From NCBI GenBank assembly GCA_032622095.1, contig CP136061.1, positions 63,491,127 through 63,555,126 of the forward strand: a stretch of 64,000 bases of DNA, written 5' to 3'. The stretch is from Siphonodentalium dalli (taxonomy: Eukaryota; Mollusca; Scaphopoda; Gadilida; Siphonodentaliidae). The translations under genes and the position numbers were made by a program. Below the pieces are notes generated by a model. It was not told the DNA's origin. It saw nothing but the letters and a program-made list of their open reading frames with translations, and searched no databases. Numbering within the stretch: the first letter of the stretch is position 1; the number at the start of each line of letters is the position of its first letter. Shown here piece after piece: positions 35,066 through 47,900 of the stretch.

Positions 35066-38000
35066 AACATGCGATGTTGTTTTCCTATTATGATACTCCA
35101 TAATGAAAGTAAACTCCGAAAGAATCCCGATAGCTTATGTAAATATTCCGAAACTTTTCTGATATATGTTGCGTCATTTTATTTTCTTATAACTGTTTAT
35201 GCTATTGGGATCTATCGGGGAAATAAGTTGATTTCCCGATAGTAGTTTTGATATGACGCCTTGGCTTAGCAGCGTTTTATAACTATACAATGGTCAATTA
35301 TCATTTCAGGGAATCTTTAGAAGTTTTTTTATCCATTTTTCGGGGAATCTGTCACATTCCCTAAAAAATTCAGAGAATCTGTAGAATCAGGGAATCTGTG
35401 AATTCCCTAATATAGATTCACTGTAACATATATATCAAACTTCTTTGATAAAATAACTAAAAAATTAGATCGAGAGTCCTCATTTGATTGGTTGTACTCA
35501 CTCCGATGACACTGGTTCTGTTTCAAGTAGAAATCACTTTTGCATATGCACTTGTAGTTCCCACTGGAACGCTGGCACTGTGCGTTGTCAATACACTGCT
35601 TACTATCACCATTGTATGCACAAATACCATCTGGATCAATTCCTGAAATTTGAAAATTAAACGATTTATACGTGCTAGAAACCACCATACGAAATCGGAA
35701 AGCCCTCCCGATTGTGATTAAAATGATCTAAGTCCCATTCTGAACGCAAAATAAATAAGCTGAAAAACTAATAATAATACCACCACCAGTTTTTGGAGAT
35801 CTCCATGTCTAGACTACGATGACGTCAAATAGTCTAGCAAATTAAAAACAGATTCGGAGTTTATTATGCAGACACGGACATTACTCTTAGTAATATCGTA
35901 TGTGTTGACACATTTATCGAACAAATATAGACATCACTCATATTACCACAGTGGTGCAAGATCGGTGGAGAAAACGATGGAGAAAACGGTGTAGATGATC
36001 CAATATGGCGGAGGATGTATGTTTTGATGAGTATGTGGGTTGTAAATCGTGGTATTAGTGGTATATTTCTTACAGTATAGTAACCGCACATTTCCGCAAC
36101 TTTACTGGTTATAAATTGGCTGTTACAAAATAATTGACGTTTTTCTTCACTGTTAATGTTAGAAACAGGTTCGAATCCAACATTCATGAAATTGCTAAAA
36201 TTTGAGGTGGAATTAAATTGTTATTTTACCGTATTATTTGGTCAGGATGTTGTTAATGGGCATGAAACGTCACCGGAATGTATATTTGATGGTTCTAGAT
36301 ACACAGGGGTAAGTTAATAAAATTACTTCGCATGGTCACCTTCAAAATCGGTTGAATTTACATCAATACAAACAACCATTTTTGGCGGTGCAGATGAATG
36401 TTTATGACGGTGCAGAATGTTGCCTGGTTACTGCGAATAACAATTAGCAATGATGGTGCAGATGAAATACACGATGATCACATCGGATGATGGTGTAGAT
36501 GATATTTAGACATGGTGGTGTTGGGGAAAATCGTGATATTAATACAAATGGCCATAATCGAAAGCTGTCATCTTCATCCAGTTCTCAACACATAGCAGAT
36601 GTGCTAGATGTATCTGCGATCCGGCTATTATAAGGTACTAGAAGGTGACCCGACTTCGTCCGGGCTTTGACCTTGAATTGTCCATTTTAAAGGTCAAGTG
36701 GGGTCACGATTTGACCAGTCCAATACACTGCCCGGACAAAAGTACCCGACAAACGTGCCCGTCGAAATCCATCCGGTTTTACCCGATTTGACCTTGAATT
36801 GATCATTTTGAAGGTCAAGGTCAGGTCGGGGTCACGACTCAACCCGCCCAAAACACTAAGTGGAAAAAGTAATCCCACGTATCAAATTTCGTCGAAATCC
36901 CATCAAAATTCGCGATTTGACCTTGAATTGACCAGATTTCAAGGTCAAGGTCACGTCGCACGGGCAAATGAATAGGCTTATGAGACTCCCCGGCCGAAAG
37001 TACCCACACATACCAAGTTTCATCAAAATCCCGTGATATTCGGGCGTTTGACCTTGAAATAACCCGATTTCAATGTCAAGGTCACATTGCACGGGCAAAT
37101 TAATAGGCCTATGTCACCCCCCGGCCGAAAATACCCCGACATACCAAGTTTCATCGAAATCGGGTCGGCCGTTTTCGAGTTCATCGATTACACACAAACA
37201 AACAGATCTTCCAAAATATATAATAGACTAGAAGGTGACCCGACTTCGTCCGGGCTATTCAAAAACCAAATTTCAAGTCGATAGCTCCACCCGTTTCCGA
37301 GATCTGGTCTGCGCATGCGCGAAGCTGGCGTCGTATGGGCTCGGCGACCCGATAAAATTTGTATCCGGGGCAAGATACATTCACATACCAAATTTCAAGT
37401 CGATAGCTCCACCCGTTTCCGAGATATATATATTGCCCAATGTCATTTGCGGATACCTCGGCCGGTGATGAGTTAACGCGACATCGGCCGGTTAAGAGTT
37501 AAACGCGATCACGTCACGATCTGTTGACGGCGTAATATATTTACGGAATGTTTTTCGATGAGCGAAGCATGGTCCTGCGTTCTTCCCGATAATTAAGGTA
37601 GAAACTTTAAACGTACACAGGCGTGTGATACATCATTGGAAAGATGAAGCGCCACAGATTCTAACCGTGCAAATTATATGACTGGCAATTTATTATTCGC
37701 GCTATATCGAATCGATTTGTGAGCACCGAACTGAAATATATTAGCGCAAAACGGCATAAAAACAGATTTGACCTCGGCACGTGAAAAGTTGACCTCGGAT
37801 CTGAAAATTAATATGCCTATGCCACTTCCCGACCGATAGTACCCTCACATACGAAGTTTCATCGAAATCGGGTCGGCCATTTTCGAGTTCATCGCGAACA
37901 CACAGACCACAGATACACAGACCACAGACAGACAGATCTTCCAAAATATATAATAGGTGTTCATGGATGTCGTGTCTTATCATAATTATACACCCCAGTA

Positions 38001-38147
38001 GCTATTCCCGCCTGTCTAATATAAATGACGTGATGTCACTTGCCTAATAATGTCAATTAATTTCGAGAACACGAAAAATCCCCTTTCTTCCATATTCTGG
38101 TGAATACATTGAGAGAGAAATTTGTTCATTGGGGTGGATACCAGTGT
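35066..38147. repeat. Tandem segment copy 4 (3082 bp)
   Basis: Near-identical unit with no insertion or deletion relative to copies 2 and 3. Confidence 0.95.
35502..35642 (-). CDS. EGF-like domain exon, array copy 4
   Basis: Identical 47-codon EGF exon with intact splice sites; see array copy 1 for domain details. Confidence 0.9.
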
Positions 38148-41100
38148 AACATGCGATGTTGTTTTCCTATTATGATACTCCATAATGAAAGTAAACTCCG
38201 AAAGAATCCCGATAGCTTATGTAAATATTCCGAAACTTTTCTGATATATGTTGCGTCATTTTATTTTCTTATAACTGTTTATGCTATTGGGATCTATCGG
38301 GGAAATAAGTTGATTTCCCGATAGTAGTTTTGATATGACGCCTTGGCTTAGCAGCGTTTTATAACTATACAATGGTCAATTATCATTTCAGGGAATCTTT
38401 AGAAGTTTTTTTATCCATTTTTCGGGGAATCTGTCACATTCCCTAAAAAATTCAGAGAATCTGTAGAATCAGGGAATCTGTGAATTCCCTAATATAGATT
38501 CACTGTAACATATATATCAAACTTCTTTGATAAAATAACTAAAAAATTAGATCGAGAGTCCTCATTTGATTGGTTGTACTCACTCCGATGACACTGGTTC
38601 TGTTTCAAGTAGAAATCACTTTTGCATATGCACTTGTAGTTCCCACTGGAACGCTGGCACTGTGCGTTGTCAATACACTGCTTACTATCACCATTGTATG
38701 CACAAATACCATCTGGATCAATTCCTGAAATTTGAAAATTAAACGATTTATACGTGCTAGAAACCACCATACGAAATCGGAAAGCCCTCCCGATTGTGAT
38801 TAAAATGATCTAAGTCCCATTCTGAACGCAAAATAAATAAGCTGAAAAACTAATAATAATACCACCACCAGTTTTTGGAGATCTCCATGTCTAGACTACG
38901 ATGACGTCAAATAGTCTAGCAAATTAAAAACAGATTCGGAGTTTATTATGCAGACACGGACATTACTCTTAGTAATATCGTATGTGTTGACACATTTATC
39001 GAACAAATATAGACATCACTCATATTACCACAGTGGTGCAAGATCGGTGGAGAAAACGATGGAGAAAACGGTGTAGATGATCCAATATGGCGGAGGATGT
39101 ATGTTTTGATGAGTATGTGGGTTGTAAATCGTGGTATTAGTGGTATATTTCTTACAGTATAGTAACCGCACATTTCCGCAACTTTACTGGTTATAAATTG
39201 GCTGTTACAAAATAATTGACGTTTTTCTTCACTGTTAATGTTAGAAACAGGTTCGAATCCAACATTCATGAAATTGCTAAAATTTGAGGTGGAATTAAAT
39301 TGTTATTTTACCGTATTATTTGGTCAGGATGTTGTTAATGGGCATGAAACGTCACCGGAATGTATATTTGATGGTTCTAGATACACAGGGGTAAGTTAAT
39401 AAAATTACTTCGCATGGTCACCTTCAAAATCGGTTGAATTTACATCAATACAAACAACCATTTTTGGCGGTGCAGATGAATGTTTATGACGGTGCAGATG
39501 AAATACACGATGATCACATCGGATGATGGTGTAGATGATATTTAGACATGGTGGTGTTGGGGAAAATCGTGATATTAATACAAATGGCCATAATCGAAAG
39601 CTGTCATCTTCATCCAGTTCTCAACACATAGCAGATGTGCTAGATGTATCTGCGATCCGGCTATTATAAGGTACTAGAAGGTGACCCGACTTCGTCCGGG
39701 CTTTGACCTTGAATTGTCCATTTTGAAGGTCAAGTGGGGTCACGATTTGACCAGTCCAATACACTGCCCGGACAAAAGTACCCGACAAACGTGCCCGTCG
39801 AAATCCATCCGGTTTTACCCGATTTGACCTTGAATTGATCATTTTGAAGGTCAAGGTCAGGTCGGGGTCACGACTCAACCCGCCCAAAACACTAAGTGGA
39901 CAAAAGTAATCCCACGTATCAAATTTCGTCGAAATCCCATCAAAATTCGCGATTTGACCTTGAATTGACCAGATTTCAAGGTCAAGGTCACGTCGCACGG
40001 GCAAATGAATAGGCTTATGAGACTCCCCGGCCGAAAGTACCCACACATACCAAGTTTCATCAAAATCCCGTGATATTCGGGCGTTTGACCTTGAAATAAC
40101 ACGATTTCAATGTCAAGGTCACATTGCACGGGCAAATTAATAGGCCTATGTCACCCCCCGGCCGAAAATACCCCCACATACCAAGTTTCATCGAAATCGG
40201 GTCGGCCGTTTTCGAGTTCATCGATTACACACAAACAAACAGATCTTCCAAAATATATAATAGACTAGAAGGTGACCCGACTTCGTCCGGGCTATTCAAA
40301 AACCAAATTTCAAGTCGATAGCTCCACCCGTTTCCGAGATCTGGTCTGCGCATGCGCGAAGCTGGCGTCGTATGGGCTCGGCGACCCGATAAAATTTGTA
40401 TCCGGGGCAAGATACATTCACATACCAAATTTCAAGTCGATAGCTCCACCCGTTTCCGAGATATATATATTGCCCAATGTCATTTGCGGATACCTCGGCC
40501 GGTGATGAGTTAACGCGACATCGGCCGGTTAAGAGTTAAACGCGATCACGTCACGATCTGTTGACGGCGTAATATATTTACGGAATGTTTTTCGATGAGC
40601 GAAGCATGGTCCTGCGTTCTTCCCGATAATTAAGGTAGAAACTTTAAACGTACACAGGCGTGTGATACATCATTGGAAAGATGAAGCGCCACAGATTCTA
40701 ACCGTGCAAATTATATGACTGGCAATTTATTATTCGCGCTATATCGAATCGATTTGTGAGCACCGAACTGAAATATATTAGCGCAAAACGGCATAAAAAC
40801 AGATTTGACCTCGGCACGTGAAAAGTTGACCTCGGATCTGAAAATTAATATGCCTATGCCACTTCCCGACCGATAGTACCCTCACATACGAAGTTTAATC
40901 GAAATCGGGTCGGCCGTTTTCGAGTTCATCGCGAACACACAGACCACAGACAGACAGATCTTCCAAAATATATAATAGGTGTTCATGGATGTCGTGTCTT
41001 ATCATAATTATACACCCCAGTAGCTATTCCCGCCTGTCTAATATAAATGACGTGATGTCACTTGCCTAATAATGTCAATTAATTTCGAGAACACGAAAAA

Positions 41101-41169
41101 TCCCCTTTCTTCCATATTCTGGTGAATACATTGAGAGAGAAATTTGTTCATTGGGGTGGATACCAGTGT
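38148..41169. repeat. Tandem segment copy 5 (3022 bp)
   Basis: Shorter by 60 bp net. It has a 46 bp deletion between two GGTGCAG direct repeats (about 39490), a 15 bp deletion in the CACAGACCACAG stretch (about 40940), and one extra base near 39901. These are classic short-direct-repeat deletions. It shares with copy 6 the GTGGACAAAAG variant near 39898. Confidence 0.95.
38584..38724 (-). CDS. EGF-like domain exon, array copy 5
   Basis: Identical 47-codon EGF exon with intact splice sites; see array copy 1 for domain details. Confidence 0.9.
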
Positions 41170-44100
41170 AACATGCGATGTTGTTTTCCTATTATGATAC
41201 TCCATAATGAAAGTAAACTCCGAAAGAATCCCGATAGCTTATGTAAATATTCCGAAACTTTTCTGATATATGTTGCGTCATTTTATTTTCTTATAACTGT
41301 TTATGCTATTGGGATCTATCGGGGAAATAAGTTGATTTCCCGATAGTAGTTTTGATATGACGCCTTGGCTTAGCAGCGTTTTATAACTATACAATGGTCA
41401 ATTATCATTTCAGGGAATCTTTAGAAGTTTTTTTATCCATTTTTCGGGGAATCTGTCACATTCCCTAAAAAATTCAGAGAATCTGTAGAATCAGGGAATC
41501 TGTGAATTCCCTAATATAGATTCACTGTAACATATATATCAAACTTCTTTGATAAAATAACTAAAAAATTAGATCGAGAGTCCTCATTTGATTGGTTGTA
41601 CTCACTCCGATGACACTGGTTCTGTTTCAAGTAGAAATCACTTTTGCATATGCACTTGTAGTTCCCACTGGAACGCTGGCACTGTGCGTTGTCAATACAC
41701 TGCTTACTATCACCATTGTATGCACAAATACCATCTGGATCAATTCCTGAAATTTGAAAATTAAACGATTTATACGTGCTAGAAACCACCATACGAAATC
41801 GGAAAGCCCTCCCGATTGTGATTAAAATGATCTAAGTCCCATTCTGAACGCAAAATAAATAAGCTGAAAAACTAATAATAATACCACCACCAGTTTTTGG
41901 AGATCTCCATGTATAGACTACGATGACGTCAAATAGTCTAGCAAATTAAAAACAGATTCGGAGTTTATTATGCAGACACGGACAAAATATCCCTATTAAT
42001 TCCAGATGGTCTTACTCTTAGTAATATCGTATGTGTTGACACATTTATCGAACAAATATAGACATCACTCATATTACCACAGTGGTGCAAGATCGGTGGA
42101 GAAAACGATGGAGAAAACGGTGTAGATGATCCAATATGGCGGAGGATGTATGTTTTGATGAGTATGTGGGTTGTAAATCGTGGTATTAGTGGTATATTTC
42201 TTACAGTATAGTAACCGCACATTTCCGCAACTTTACTGGTTATAAATTGGCTGTTACAAAATAATTGACGTTTTTCTTCACTGTTAATGTTAGAAACAGG
42301 TTCGAATCCAACATTCATGAAATTGCTAAAATTTGAGGTGGAATTAAATTGTTATTTTACCGTATTATTTGGTCAGGATGTTGTTAATGGGCATGAAACA
42401 TCACCGGAATGTATATTTGATGGTTCTAGATACACAGGGGTAAGTTAATAAAATTACTTCGCATGGTCACCTTCAAAATCGGTTGAATTTACATCAATAC
42501 AAACAACCATTTTTGGCGGTGCAGATGAATGTTTATGACGGTGCAGAATGTTGCCTGGTTACTGCGAATAACAATTAGCAATGATGGTGCAGATGAAATA
42601 CACGATGATCACATCGGATGATGGTGTAGATGATATTTAGACATGGTGGTGTTGGGGAAAATCGTGATATTAATACAAATGGCCATAATCGAAAGCTGTC
42701 ATCTTCATCCAGTTCTCAACACATAGCAGATGTGCTAGATGTATCTGCGATCCGGCTATTATAAGGTACTAGAAGGTGACCCGACTTCGTCCGGGCTTTG
42801 ACCTTGAATTGTCCATTTTGAAGGTCAAGTGGGGTCACGATTTGACCAGTCCAATACACTGCCCGGACAAAAGTACCCGACAAACGTGCCCTTCGAAATC
42901 CATCCGGTTTTACCCGATTTGACCTTGAATTGATCATTTTGAAGGTCAAGGTCAGGTCGGGGTCACGACTCAACCCGCCCAAAACACTAAGTGGACAAAA
43001 GTAATCCCACGTATCAAATTTCGTCGAAATCCCATCAAAATTCGCGATTTGACCTTGAATTGACCAGATTTCAAGGTCAAGGTCACGTCGCACGGGCAAA
43101 TGAATAGGATTATGAGACTCCCCGGCCGAAAGTACCCACACATACCAAGTTTCATCAAAATCCCGTGATATTCGGGCGTTTGACCTTGAAATAACCCAAT
43201 TTCAATGTCAAGGTCACATTGCACGGGCAAATTAATAGGCCTATGTCACCCCCCGGCCGAAAATACCCCCACATACCAAGTTTCATCGAAATCGGGTCGG
43301 CCGTTTTCGAGTTCATCGATTACACACAAACAAACAGATCTTCCAAAATATATAATAGACTAGAAGGTGACCCGACTTCGTCCGGGCTATTCAAAAACCA
43401 AATTTCAAGTCGATAGCTCCACCCGTTTCCGAGATCTGGTCTGCGCATGCGCGAAGCTGGCGTCGTATGGGCTCGGCGACCCGATAAAATTTGTATCCGG
43501 GGCAAGATACATTCACATACCAAATTTCAAGTCGATAGCTCCACCCGTTTCCGAGATATATATATTGCCCAATGTCATTTGCGGATACCTCGGCCGGTGA
43601 TGAGTTAACGCGACATCGGCCGGTTAAGAGTTAAACGCGATCACGTCACGATCTGTTGACGGCGTAATATATTTACGGAATGTTTTTCGATGAGCGAAGC
43701 ATGGTCCTGCGTTCTTCCCGATAATTAAGGTAGAAACTTTAAACGTACACAGGCGTGTGATACATCATTGGAAAGATGAAGCGCCACAGATTCTAACCGT
43801 GCAAATTATATGACTGGCAATTTATTATTCGCGCTATATCGAATCGATTTGTGAGCACCGAACTGAAATATATTAGCGCAAAACGGCATAAAAACAGATT
43901 TGACCTCGGCACGTGAAAAGTTGACCTCGGATCTGAAAATTAATATGCCTATGCCACTTCCCGACCGATAGTACCCTCACATACGAAGTTTCATCGAAAT
44001 CGGGTCGGCCGTTTTCGAGTTCATCGCGAACACACAGATACACAGACCACAGACAGACAGATCTTCCAAAATATATAATAGGTGTTCATGGATGTCGTGT

Positions 44101-44272
44101 CTTATCATAATTATACACCCCAGTAGCTATTCCCGCCTGTCTAATATAAATGACGTGATGTCAATTGCCTAATAATGTCAATTAATTTCGAGAACACGAA
44201 AAATCCCCTTTCTTCCATATTCTGGTGAATACATTGAGAGAGAAATTTGTTCATTGGGGTGGATACCAGTGT
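41170..44272. repeat. Tandem segment copy 6 (3103 bp), upstream-most in gene direction
   Basis: Last copy. The unit ends GGATACCAGTGT at 44272 and is followed by unrelated sequence. It carries a ~28 bp private replacement (ATATCCCTATTAATTCC within about 41984-42011) and several private substitutions, and shares variants with copy 5. Confidence 0.95.
41606..41746 (-). CDS. EGF-like domain exon, array copy 6
   Basis: Identical 47-codon EGF exon with intact splice sites. It is the first of the six in transcript order. Confidence 0.9.
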
Positions 44273-45145
44273 ATCATGTTTCCGAAAACCATACAACCCA
44301 TAATATTTGTTTGACGACTGCTACGTTAGTATTGAAATAGGTTCGAAATTGAATTAGTTGAAAAAGCAGAAAACAAATTTTATATAATTGCCTCATAAAA
44401 AGTAATATTTGACCCGACCCCGACATTGATATAATCTACAGGGGAATGCGTGGTACCTATAGGTAAATATATTTCATGAAAAATGACCAGTGACGCTCGA
44501 TTAGATATGCATAACAAACAACTCCAAACACCACAAGGATGTGTGTCTTAATGTAAATATAAACTCCGCATTAAGATATTTTGGTCCCAAATTATAATGT
44601 TCCATGATAATGTATGTTTGGTGAATCAACTGAAGCTCTAGTCGATTGTCACAAAGTCATGATATTCTTCGTAAAAATTATGCCATAGCTACAATTAATA
44701 TACATACAATATAATTTACTCCATGCATTGCAAGGATCATCAATTCGATTTAAAAGAGCGCAGACATCTTAAACGAAAGCTTAAAAGTGGGAAAGTGTCA
44801 CAGCCAGAGGAACCATGCAGCGAGAAACCCATTTCCTGTGAGATAATTTCACCGTGTCCATGCAGGAATAAAAAATATTTGCAGATATCAGGCGGGGATT
44901 AAACTTTCAGAATATATAAAGAATAAACACACGATATGTATAATATCTGTTGCCCTTCCTGTTTACCCCCACTCATCGGAAAGAATGGTTACTCTGCAAT
45001 TCGTGAATTCTTTTAAGGCTTATTTCATTCCCCGTTGGGCATGATATATTTTCCAATGTATATTGACATATACAATAAGCCTTGGCACTGATTCGCTGCC
45101 ATATTGGATCCATCCAGCCCTGTTCCGTTTAGTGCTGCGTACAAT
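44273..45145. other. Unique sequence beyond the array; no gene recognised
   Basis: AT-rich, short frames only. It marks the right breakpoint of the tandem duplication. Confidence 0.4.
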
Positions 45146-45311
45146 GTCAAAGTTCTAGAGTAGCATTCCATATATGGAATTCATGAACATTCAGAAGCTC
45201 CATAAATTACTCTTAATAAAAATAATTTCTTATATTTGTCATATATGAAGCTTCTGTTAAGTTCTGAATGTTCATGAATTCATATATGGAATGCTACTCC
45301 AGAACTTTGAC
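45146..45311. repeat. MITE-like inverted repeat
   Basis: GTCAAAGTTCTAGAGTAGC and onward through CATATATGGAATTCATGAAC (45146-45193) is mirrored at about 45262-45311. The loop segment (AAATTACTCTTAATAAAAAT and following) has a near copy at about 46318-46358, outside any visible palindrome. Confidence 0.8.
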
Positions 45312-45779
45312 CTGTTTCACTAAAACAATAGAACGGGTCTGGATTGAAGGTCTCGACTCAGTGACAAGGCTTATATAATTACAGGCTATGGTATTTTTGT
45401 GACAACTTCCCTTTTTTTGAATAAAGAAAAGACCATTCAAAGTATAAACAAAGTAGACCCTGCCTCTTTATTCAGTAACGCATAACATATATACATAACA
45501 TATATATATATAGTAGCCGATAAAGGTCTGTATCCTAGCTGTATGATGATGGATTGTGAAATAACACCTTTAAGACCTTTGAAATTTATATACGAACAAG
45601 CTTTCGGCTTTCGACTTTCTCAAGTTCACTCACAATGAATATCATATATATATTTACTCTCAAAAAGATCAATTCCAATCTTCAAAACATAATAACAACA
45701 TAAATGTTTGTGGTTTTTGCATGCATAAATATACTGTGTCTATAAATGTCCGTTGTCAGTGAGTGACACATGTCAACGT
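45312..45779. other. AT-rich spacer with TATATA simple sequence
   Basis: Contains ATATATA-type simple sequence near 45488-45512 and 45640-45655. No gene recognised. Confidence 0.4.
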
Positions 45780-46225
45780 GGGCAGACAGGGCTGCGCGCC
45801 AGATATACTATCCAGCAGCTGCGGCATCGATGAAGAACGTCCTTGTCGTGTACAGCTTTCATGTGATTTCTTAAGGTATCCTTCCTGGTAAATACAGAAC
45901 CGCATTTATCACAATGTGTACCACTTTCCAATTTGGTGACTTTCTATATGGTGATTCAAAGTGTACTGGCGAGAAAAAAAATTGGGCCATTTGTCGCATT
46001 AAAATTTAGATCCACCACCGTGCTTTACACGATGTGCAAATGTTTCTCAATAAACTTTTGGCCTCCATCACCACACGGGAGTGGTTGTGAATTTGTGTGT
46101 GTATTCTCATGCTTTTTCATGTTGAAGGAACATGTCTGAATCGCTTGTCTGAGTCCGATTGACCACTCGTTATCTGAGACGCCGAGCCTGATTCTTCGTT
46201 GAAGGATTCTTCCATTGCTTCAACT
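45780..46225 (-). pseudogene. C2H2 zinc-finger protein, degenerate terminal exon
   Basis: A TTTTATTTCAG acceptor (AG at 46226-46227) is followed by ATG at 46215. The frame opens MEESFNEESGSASQITSGQS, then DSDKRF, and stops at 46117. Shifted frames then show finger debris: CSFNMKKHENTHT, then PCGDGGQKFIEKHLHIV, then FFSRQYTLNHHIESH. The last finger is complete: C-DK-C-GSVFTRKDTLRN-H-MKAV-H (Cx2Cx12Hx4H; about 45914-45846), with a following RCRSC. Several frameshifts argue for a pseudogene, or a captured zinc-finger fragment, in the same orientation as the EGF gene but unrelated to it. Confidence 0.7.
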
Positions 46226-46592
46226 CTGAAATAAAAAAAAAACAATCACAAGTGAGGTTATGGAGAGCAAAGTTCAATATATGTATACAGGGACGTGGCG
46301 AAAGAGATACGGTACCAAATTACTCTTAATACACATAATTTCTTATATTTGTCATCTCTATTAAGTAGGCATAATAATGGCTATTATAGTTATAAATTCC
46401 ACTATAGAAGCAATGCATGGTCTTCATGACCTTCATCCATGATGACCGGACACCGATACAATCAAATTGATCATATCTAGACCCTTTAATGTTTAAATTT
46501 TTTTAAATTCATTAGGTTTCATTAAAAAGACTCTTTCGAGCATAGGCCCTATATGCAAATTGATCGTATATTTTTGCTCTGTGTGCTAGACA

Positions 46593-46777
46593 ATGTAATT
46601 ATGGTATCAACGTCGTTTGCGATGTCATTTATGCAGAGGCCAATGTAGGTGCCAGACTCAGAGGCCGAAATTGCCGTACAAAATAGCCTATACCGTATGC
46701 CTATAATGCCTGACATTGATAATTAGGTCTACGCCCGAAATGACATCACAAACGACGTTGATTGCTTATAATTACAT
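46593..46777. repeat. MITE-like element with ~37 bp terminal inverted repeats
   Basis: ATGTAATTATGGTATCAACG through TCGTTTGCGATGTCATT (46594-46630) is mirrored at 46739-46777 with a few mismatches. The total length of ~185 bp and the non-coding interior fit a MITE. No clear target duplication. Confidence 0.75.
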
Positions 46778-47203
46778 CCAGGTATTTGAATTATTTAGAA
46801 AATACTCTACACCATCATAAATATTGTACTCTACACCATCATCATTATTGTGTAAATTGTCTTCATCTGCACTGCCATTTTGACAATTTGGAAAATAATT
46901 TCAGTTTTACTAATTTAATTAGTCCTAAGTGTGATGTCAAGTATAAATTCCATTACTCGTGTAACTTCATATCCTCTAGCAAACACATCCGTTAGGGTTA
47001 CATCTGAATCCCGTCGGATTGACAATTTATGCACAAAAATGCACGAATCTCGCCACCTCAAAAAGTAAACAAAAAATTTCACCACATGTTGACCTTTCTA
47101 GCACACTTAAAATACTTAATATCAATTGAACAACATGCCGAATATATTCCACACACAATTCGACTGCCCGTGCAACTTTGTTGTAGTGAAATGAATTACT
47201 TAA
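46778..47203. other. No gene recognised
   Basis: Contains a short duplicated phrase CTCTACACCATCAT (46805 and 46831). Otherwise anonymous. Confidence 0.4.
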
Positions 47204-47601
47204 CCCTTTACCCAACAGAAGGGCCCTTAATTTTTAATGTGTTAAGCCAATGCATTCTCTTATATATGCGAGGCGACCTATGGTCGACTCGCATTAATAA
47301 GAGAATGCATTGGCACAACACATTAAAAATTATAAAATTGTTAAAGAATGTAAGAAAAAATGTTAAAAAAAGATTTTTTTTAGGCCAATGCATTCTCTTA
47401 TATATGCGAGGCGACCTATGGTCGACTCGCATATATAAGAGAATGCATTGGCACAGGACATAACTGTAACTATCACAATGTGGTCAAGGAGCCGGTTCCA
47501 ATGATATCCATATTTGTATGGTTCATTTGAGACAGACCGAAGATATTTTAGGCTGTTGAAGCTTTATTTGGCCGGTTTTGGCCGGTTTGTTGGGTAAAGG
47601 G
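47204..47601. mobile_element. piggyBac-like MITE (TTAA target) with twin internal hairpins
   Basis: TTAA flanks both ends (47200-47203 and 47602-47605). The inverted termini are CCCTTTACCCAACA and TGTTGGGTAAAGGG, a CCC-start TIR typical of piggyBac. Inside are two near-identical ~75 bp palindromes (about 47242-47317 and 47382-47455). Each reads CCAATGCATTCTCTTATA... and folds back on itself around CCTATGGTCGAC. No coding capacity. Confidence 0.85.
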
Positions 47602-47900
47602 TTAATATGAGAGAAAACATTCATTGAGTTGAACCACGTACCTTATGCTAAATTTGTCCATCGCCATCTTGAAACTCTCCACCGTTTTCTCCGCCGATCT
47701 TGCACCACTGTGATTACGGGTGTGAATTAGGCAATTGGGTTAAATTACTAGTTTGACAAGGATTATTTGTGTATGTCATTGCACTTCAGCTGTGACCGGA
47801 CATGATTTTTATGTGTTTTTCAGCTGCGTCTTTTGGAAATGTTTTGAACAGAAAGAAAATTTCCAGAAATATGTTCGCATGTCACTGCCTCTGTGTAAAA
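47602..47900. other. Short anonymous stretch
   Basis: Around 47685-47715 the reverse complement resembles a piece of the array unit (GTGGTGCAAGATCGG then GGAGAAAACGG), suggesting a shared dispersed repeat. Nothing else recognised. Confidence 0.4.

Noticed and set aside
24693-44272. Satellite DNA or CRISPR-like array
   Set aside because: The unit is 3 kb, contains an exon with splice sites, and has no short spacer-repeat pattern; this is a segmental tandem duplication in a eukaryote.
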